DNA of 8,993 nt from Clostridia bacterium (GTDB taxonomy: Bacteria; Bacillota; Clostridia; Oscillospirales; CAG-272). Of this stretch, positions 5,588-8,993 are shown piece by piece (positions within the stretch are counted from its first letter, which is position 1; each line of letters opens with the position of its first letter). Both the position numbers and the translations under genes were made by a program. The notes under the pieces were generated by a model, which searched no databases, was not told the origin of the DNA, and saw only the letters and a program-made list of their open reading frames with translations. The stretch is taken from the NCBI GenBank assembly GCA_017960705.1, contig JAGCYR010000075.1, forward strand, positions 1-8,993, written 5' to 3'.

Positions 5588-6042
5588 TAAAGGTTAAATA
5601 AGGCAAGAGAAGCGGTCGTCGTCGAAAACGCTTCGAGCCCCTCGCCCGCGAGGAGGGCGGTCATCGTTCCGGACAGAACGAACGTTACGACCGAACCGAC
5701 GATCGACAGGATGCCGAGAACGATATTGACGATCCCGAGGACTCTGCCCGTAGCGGCGTCGGAGGTCTCGTAGCCGAGATTCTGCGCCGAGCGTTTCGCC
5801 TTGCCGTACCCGATGATCCCGAGAACGATCCCCGCGATCTGACAGCAGCAGAGCGTCACGAAGATCCCGATGATGCCGAGCGTTCTGGACGTCGCCCCGT
5901 CGGTATCCTGACGCGGCGGCTGAAAACCGGGGCCGCCGGATCCGCCGCCTGAGGGCGTGTACTGCTTGTAGTTGCCGGTGGAATTATTGCCGTCGTATTT
6001 CGGCTTTTCGTCCCAATTATCCTGATCGAATCCGTTTGCCAT
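5587..6042 (-). CDS. small two-helix membrane protein, DUF4190-like
   Basis: The 151-residue product has a hydrophilic N-terminal half rich in Asn, Gly, Pro and Asp (residues 1-50, including a SGGGSGGPG stretch), then two hydrophobic segments at about 54-80 and 101-125 joined by a basic-polar loop (KAKRSAQNLGYETSDAATG). The repeated LGIIG / VLGIIGYGKA / VLGIVNIVLGIL pattern resembles DUF4190-type and similar small Gly-rich membrane proteins. Cys65-67 form a triple cysteine inside helix 1. The C-terminal 25 residues are mildly hydrophobic. No function can be assigned. ATG 6040-6042 follows AAAGGGAG with about 8 bases spacing. The gene starts 21 bases after the HAD phosphatase gene and is probably co-transcribed with it. 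Confidence 0.75.
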   Translation of the reverse strand: MANGFDQDNWDEKPKYDGNNSTGNYKQYTPSGGGSGGPGFQPPRQDTDGATSRTLGIIGIFVTLCCCQIAGIVLGIIGYGKAKRSAQNLGYETSDAATGRVLGIVNIVLGILSIVGSVVTFVLSGTMTALLAGEGLEAFSTTTASLALFNL

Positions 6043-6063
6043 CTGTGTATCTCCCTTTCAGAA

Positions 6064-6795
6064 TTATGTATTGTTTGCCCCGGCGGGTGCGGGGAGCAGG
6101 AATGCGAGCGTTTCGGGCAGCTTGCGGTAATCGTAGATCCTGACGAACGGCACTCCCGCTCGGTAGACCGGTTCGTCGTTCCCGCCCTCTCCCGGATCGT
6201 CCCCGACGTAGGTCACGTCGTCAAAGGAGATCCCGTTATCGCGGCAGAATCGGACGAGCGCGTAGTATTTGTTGTAGGGGCGCGGCGCAAAATCAAACGA
6301 CGAAGAGCCGCCGACGAACACCTCGAATTCCGGAAACGCGGCGCGGATCTCGGGGAGCAGCGCGCGACGAACCGATCGGTCGGGATCGAACGCCAGCTTT
6401 TCTTCGAGCGTCGCCTCGGTCCCGAGCACCGGGAAACACGCGCACCCGGACGGGAAAAAGAGCGCCGATTCGCCGCGAAACGACGTAAAGCCGAACCGCT
6501 CCCGCAAGAGCTCGATCGTTTGCGAGACCTTCTCTTTATCGCAGTAGACGGTCTCCTCCCGGATCATAACGAGTTTCCCCGTTTCGTCGACACGCGCGTA
6601 CTGCATCCCGTAATTGCCGAGGATCTCGATCGGGAAAAAGCCCATCTGGCTCGAAATGCGCCCGCAGTCGCCCGCGCCGACCATCAGAAGCCGATACTCC
6701 TTCGCAAGCAGCGTAAGGAACGCCCTGTTCCCCTCTTCGAGAGGAGATTTGTGCTGCGTCAGGGTGCCGTCGAGATCAAAGGCGATCAGCTTCAT
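6064..6795 (-). CDS. HAD-IIB phosphatase, phosphomannomutase-like
   Basis: The 243-residue product is a haloacid dehalogenase-superfamily enzyme with a C2B-type cap. Motif I is FDLDGTLT (residues 6-13, nucleophile Asp7 and acid/base Asp9). The motif II region, LLMVGAGDCGRISSQM (36-51), looks like the VGGSD-type segment of eukaryotic phosphomannomutase rather than the usual Cof-type threonine motif. The motif III Lys is in YNKYYAL (Lys176), and motif IV is YVGDDPGEGGNDEPV (196-210), again close to the PMM GGND form. So it may be a hexose phosphomutase or a sugar-phosphate phosphatase. ATG 6793-6795 is chosen because it begins at the first HAD strand and is preceded by GGAAGGAAAA; upstream in-frame codons to 6900 overlap the promoter. 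It lies downstream of ugd and a sugar kinase, which fits sugar-phosphate work, but it has its own promoter. Confidence 0.88.
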   Translation of the reverse strand: MKLIAFDLDGTLTQHKSPLEEGNRAFLTLLAKEYRLLMVGAGDCGRISSQMGFFPIEILGNYGMQYARVDETGKLVMIREETVYCDKEKVSQTIELLRERFGFTSFRGESALFFPSGCACFPVLGTEATLEEKLAFDPDRSVRRALLPEIRAAFPEFEVFVGGSSSFDFAPRPYNKYYALVRFCRDNGISFDDVTYVGDDPGEGGNDEPVYRAGVPFVRIYDYRKLPETLAFLLPAPAGANNT

Positions 6796-6859
6796 CTTCT
6801 TTTCCTTCCGGGGTCCTCCGTCGGCGTCTCCGCGTCCGTTCGGTGGATCCTTGCTTCTT

Positions 6860-6888
6860 ATTATATCGCAACCGCAGGAAGATTGCAA
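6860..6888 (-). promoter_or_regulatory. strong promoter for the HAD phosphatase / membrane protein pair
   Basis: Read on the minus strand: TTGCAA (6883-6888), a 17-bp spacer and a perfect TATAAT (6860-6865). RNA would start near 6853 and leave a leader of about 57 bases. It is the best -10 box in the window with correct spacing, and it shows that the two leftmost genes of this cluster need not depend on ugd transcription. Confidence 0.82.
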
Positions 6889-6909
6889 GTCCTTCGGCAC
6901 TTTTTCGGC

Positions 6910-6926
6910 AAAAAAAGGGAATCCCT
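6910..6926 (-). terminator. possible weak terminator after ugd
   Basis: On the minus strand, directly over the ugd stop, AGGG-ATT-CCCT can form a 4-bp stem followed by a run of seven T (complement of 6910-6916). The stem is short, so termination would be partial at best and read-through into the HAD gene is plausible. Confidence 0.3.
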
Positions 6927-8110
6927 CAATCGCGGAAATACAGATCGCGGGTATAGACCTTCTCCGCCACGTCCGAAAGGTCGGGATGGAAGCGGTTGGC
7001 GAGGATCACGTCTGATCTTTCCTTGAATTCTGCAAGATCCCGGATCACGCGGCAGCGGAAGAAGGTTTCCTCCTTCATCGCTGGTTCGTACACCACGACG
7101 TCGATCCCCTTCGCCTGGATGCGCTTCATCACGCCCTGCACCGAGGAGTGGCGGAAATTGTCGCTTCCCTCCTTCATCGTGAGGCGGTAGATCCCGACCG
7201 TGCCGGGGTCGCGCGCGATGATCTGGTCGGCGATGAAGTCCTTACGCGTGCGGTTGGCTTCGACGATCGCCGGGATCAGATTCTGCGGCACGTCGCGGTA
7301 GTTGGCGAGCAGCTGTTTGGTGTCCTTCGGCAGGCAGTAGCCGCCGTAGCCGAACGACGGGTTGTTGTAGTGCGATCCGATCCGGGGATCCAGCCCGACC
7401 CCCTCGATGATCCGGCTCGCGTCAAGACCGCGCAGCGCGGCGTAGGTGTCCAGTTCGTTGAAGAAAGCGACGCGGAGCGCAAGATAGGTGTTCGCGAACA
7501 GTTTGACCGCCTCCGCCTCGGTCGGATCCATATAGCGCACCTCGACGTTCTCTTTTTCCGCGCCGTCGACGAGCAGCCCGGCGAACCGTTCCGCCTCGCG
7601 CATCAGCCGCGCGTTTTTGGTAGGCACGCCGACGATGATCCGGCTCGGGTAGAGGTTGTCGTAGAGCGCCTTTCCTTCCCGGAGGAATTCAGGACTGAAC
7701 AGAATATTGTCGCAGGTGAGCGCTGCGCGGACCGATTCGGTGTAGCCGACCGGGACCGTCGATTTGATCACGATCACGGCGGCGGGATTGACGGCGATCA
7801 CCTGCCGGAGCACCGATTCGACCGACGAGGTGTCGAAATAGTTCTTCTTCTCGTCGTAGTTGGTCGGGGTCGAGACGATCACGAACTCCGCGTCACTGTA
7901 GGCGGCGTCCCCGTCGGTCGTGGCACTCAGACGAAGTTCTCCCGTTTTCAGCGCAACTTCGATCTCGGGGTCGCGGATGGGGCTCTCCCCCGCGTTCACT
8001 GTATTCACCCTCGCAGGGTCGATATCCACCGCCGTCACGTCGTTGTTTTTGGCAAGCAAAACCGAAAGGGAGAGCCCGACGTAACCCATCCCCGCAACTG
8101 CTATTCTCAA
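6926..8110 (-). CDS. ugd: UDP-glucose 6-dehydrogenase
   Basis: Ugd oxidises UDP-glucose twice with NAD+ to UDP-glucuronate, a precursor for capsule and other surface polysaccharides. The 394-residue product has the N-terminal Rossmann loop AGMGYVGLS (residues 6-14), the STPTNYD strand (80-86), KSTVPVGYT (116-124), SPEFLREGKALYDNLYPSRI (139-158), the central-helix KLFANTYLALRVAFFNELD (203-221), and the catalytic-cysteine motif FGYGGYCLPKDT (Cys259). The C-terminal GIYRLTMKEGSDNFRHSSVQ (306-325) places it with the short single-domain Ugd type near 388 residues (E. coli and Klebsiella). The start is TTG 8108-8110, so the protein begins MRIAVAGMGY as is usual. Close orthologues can act on other UDP-hexoses, but all key residues here fit Ugd. 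It follows the sugar kinase gene by 27 bases and is probably in its operon. Confidence 0.95.
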   Translation of the reverse strand: MRIAVAGMGYVGLSLSVLLAKNNDVTAVDIDPARVNTVNAGESPIRDPEIEVALKTGELRLSATTDGDAAYSDAEFVIVSTPTNYDEKKNYFDTSSVESVLRQVIAVNPAAVIVIKSTVPVGYTESVRAALTCDNILFSPEFLREGKALYDNLYPSRIIVGVPTKNARLMREAERFAGLLVDGAEKENVEVRYMDPTEAEAVKLFANTYLALRVAFFNELDTYAALRGLDASRIIEGVGLDPRIGSHYNNPSFGYGGYCLPKDTKQLLANYRDVPQNLIPAIVEANRTRKDFIADQIIARDPGTVGIYRLTMKEGSDNFRHSSVQGVMKRIQAKGIDVVVYEPAMKEETFFRCRVIRDLAEFKERSDVILANRFHPDLSDVAEKVYTRDLYFRD

Positions 8111-8115
8111 ATCGT

Positions 8116-8125
8116 TTCTCCTTTT
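8116..8125 (-). promoter_or_regulatory. ribosome binding site fixing the TTG start of ugd
   Basis: On the minus strand AAAAGGAGAA places AGGAG (8118-8122) seven bases before TTG 8108-8110. A longer in-frame GTG start at 8132-8134 would put this site inside the gene and add eight residues before the Rossmann strand, so it is unlikely. Confidence 0.8.
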
Positions 8126-8137
8126 AAAACACACGTA

Positions 8138-8993
8138 TCAGCCGAGGCGTACACCGTCCGCTGTGCGGCAGAGGTGGGCGCTGTATTTCCCCTTCAGTTT
8201 GGGGAATCTCGCAAGGTACTCACGCTCGACCCGAGCGAAGATCTCCTCCTTTTTCGCGGGATCGATCAGCGCCATGCAGCACCCCTTGAATCCCGCGCCG
8301 GAGAATCTGCCCCCGTAGACGCCGTCCGTTTCTTTCATAATTCCATAGAGCGCAATCAGCTCGGGCGATCCGGTCTCCCAGAGTTCAATCGAACTGCGCC
8401 CGCTCTCGAACACGAGCCGTCCGAACTCCGAAAGGTCTCCCCTCCTCCACGCCTCGGCGCCCCGTTTGACCCGGTCGATCTCCCCGTACCAGTGCTCCGC
8501 CCGTTTCGCCCAGTTTTCGGGCAGACGGTCGCGGTAGCGGAGAAAGACCTCGCAGGGGACGTCCCGGAGATAAGTTTCCTCAAATTTACCGTATTCCATA
8601 CCCGCAAACGCCTTCACCGCGTAGGCGGCGGAACGGCATTCGTCGACGCGCATATTGAATTTTGATCCCGCAAGAGAACGCTCCAGCCCGGAAAAGAAAA
8701 CCGCGATCGCGTATGGCGGCATATTTTGCGGGGTCGGGATCAGTTCCGGCTTGTCGGTCAGAAGATCCATAAAGAGCAGATGATCCTTCCGGCAGTAGAT
8801 CTCACAGCTCTGGTCGAGTTTCCCGCAGGAAACGCCGACGTAGCGGTTCTCGGCTTCCTTCGAGATCGCGACCATTTCGGAGGGGTTGAGACGGATCCCG
8901 TTCAAACGGCTTAACGCCGAGAGGAAGGTGATGATGACCGCCGCAGACGAGGACAGCCCCCCGATCGGGAGTTCCCCGTCGATCACGGCGCAA
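8138..8993 (-). CDS. galactokinase-family (GHMP) sugar-1-kinase, possibly uronate-type; 5' end outside window
   Basis: The 284 residues in the window are most of a GHMP kinase of the galactokinase group, which phosphorylates the anomeric hydroxyl of a sugar with ATP. Seen in order: the ATP-binding LPIGGLSSSAAV (motif 2), VGVSCGKLDQSCEIY (equivalent to the catalytic CGxxDQ region of GalK), FSGLERSLAGSKFNMRVDEC (equivalent to SNxxRxLxxSxYNxRxxxC), and motif 3 as GGRFSGAGFKGCCMALID. True galactokinases usually have TGGGFGGC there; the SGAGF-GCC form, and the preceding VFESGRSSIE segment, recall galacturonokinase-like members. That subfamily call is from memory, not a search. About 115-120 N-terminal residues, including the sugar-binding loop, lie beyond 8993. 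The gene precedes ugd by 27 bases with no terminator, so co-transcription is likely. Confidence 0.85.
   Translation of the reverse strand, partial: CAVIDGELPIGGLSSSAAVIITFLSALSRLNGIRLNPSEMVAISKEAENRYVGVSCGKLDQSCEIYCRKDHLLFMDLLTDKPELIPTPQNMPPYAIAVFFSGLERSLAGSKFNMRVDECRSAAYAVKAFAGMEYGKFEETYLRDVPCEVFLRYRDRLPENWAKRAEHWYGEIDRVKRGAEAWRRGDLSEFGRLVFESGRSSIELWETGSPELIALYGIMKETDGVYGGRFSGAGFKGCCMALIDPAKKEEIFARVEREYLARFPKLKGKYSAHLCRTADGVRLG

Noticed and set aside
6520..7026. Plus-strand open frames over the 5' part of the HAD gene and its promoter
   Set aside because: They overlap a clear minus-strand promoter and HAD motif I, and encode nothing recognisable.
7148..8665. A 505-codon open frame on the plus strand, antisense to ugd and the sugar kinase
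   Set aside because: Its product has no recognisable domain and is rich in Asp, Arg, Val and Gly, as expected when the third-position GC bias of the real minus-strand genes keeps the opposite frame open. Both minus-strand genes have complete family motifs.
1..8993. CRISPR arrays, tRNA/rRNA genes, insertion sequences, phage or toxin-antitoxin genes
   Set aside because: I looked for direct repeats with regular spacing, CCA-ended cloverleafs, transposase motifs with terminal inverted repeats, and small paired ORFs, and saw none. All sizeable open frames are either assigned or shadows.

Overview
The window looks like ordinary chromosomal DNA from a fairly GC-rich member of the Bacillota, probably an uncultured Clostridia lineage. 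The basis is strong purine-rich ribosome binding sites before nearly every gene, several TTG/GTG starts, sigma-A type promoters in AT-rich gaps, compact intrinsic terminators, and a queA / YegS-type lipid kinase / PlsC gene set. The lineage call is inference; there is no rRNA or marker gene here. I see no tRNA, insertion sequence, phage gene, CRISPR array or known defence system. No stretch over 300 bases lacks a gene.

Layout, left to right. A truncated dapA (lysine/diaminopimelate synthesis) on the minus strand diverges from queA (queuosine tRNA modification) on the plus strand. A MscS-type mechanosensitive channel with its own promoter follows and ends at a hairpin terminator. Converging on it from the right is a YegS/DgkB-type lipid kinase with an unusual acidic Pro/Ala/Glu tail. 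The kinase diverges from a PlsC-like acyltransferase, so two phosphatidic-acid related enzymes share one intergenic region. The acyltransferase gene ends exactly where a converging tandem-DUF1508 protein gene ends: the palindrome TGATCA supplies both stop codons. The DUF1508 gene is divergent from a DUF2752 membrane protein gene, and their two good promoters face each other with only 6 bp between the -10 boxes.

The right third is all on the minus strand and reads leftward: a galactokinase-family sugar-1-kinase (5' end outside the window), UDP-glucose 6-dehydrogenase (ugd), then, from a strong promoter of its own, a phosphomannomutase-like HAD phosphatase and a small two-helix membrane protein. 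The kinase and ugd are 27 bp apart and probably co-transcribed; together they suggest making nucleotide sugars, possibly uronic acids, for surface polysaccharide. A shared bidirectional hairpin terminator separates the last gene from the DUF2752 gene.

I did not find a convincing new system. The most interesting points are the nose-to-nose promoters at 5001-5064, the uronate-kinase-like GHMP protein beside ugd, the lipid kinase tail, and the shared stop palindrome.
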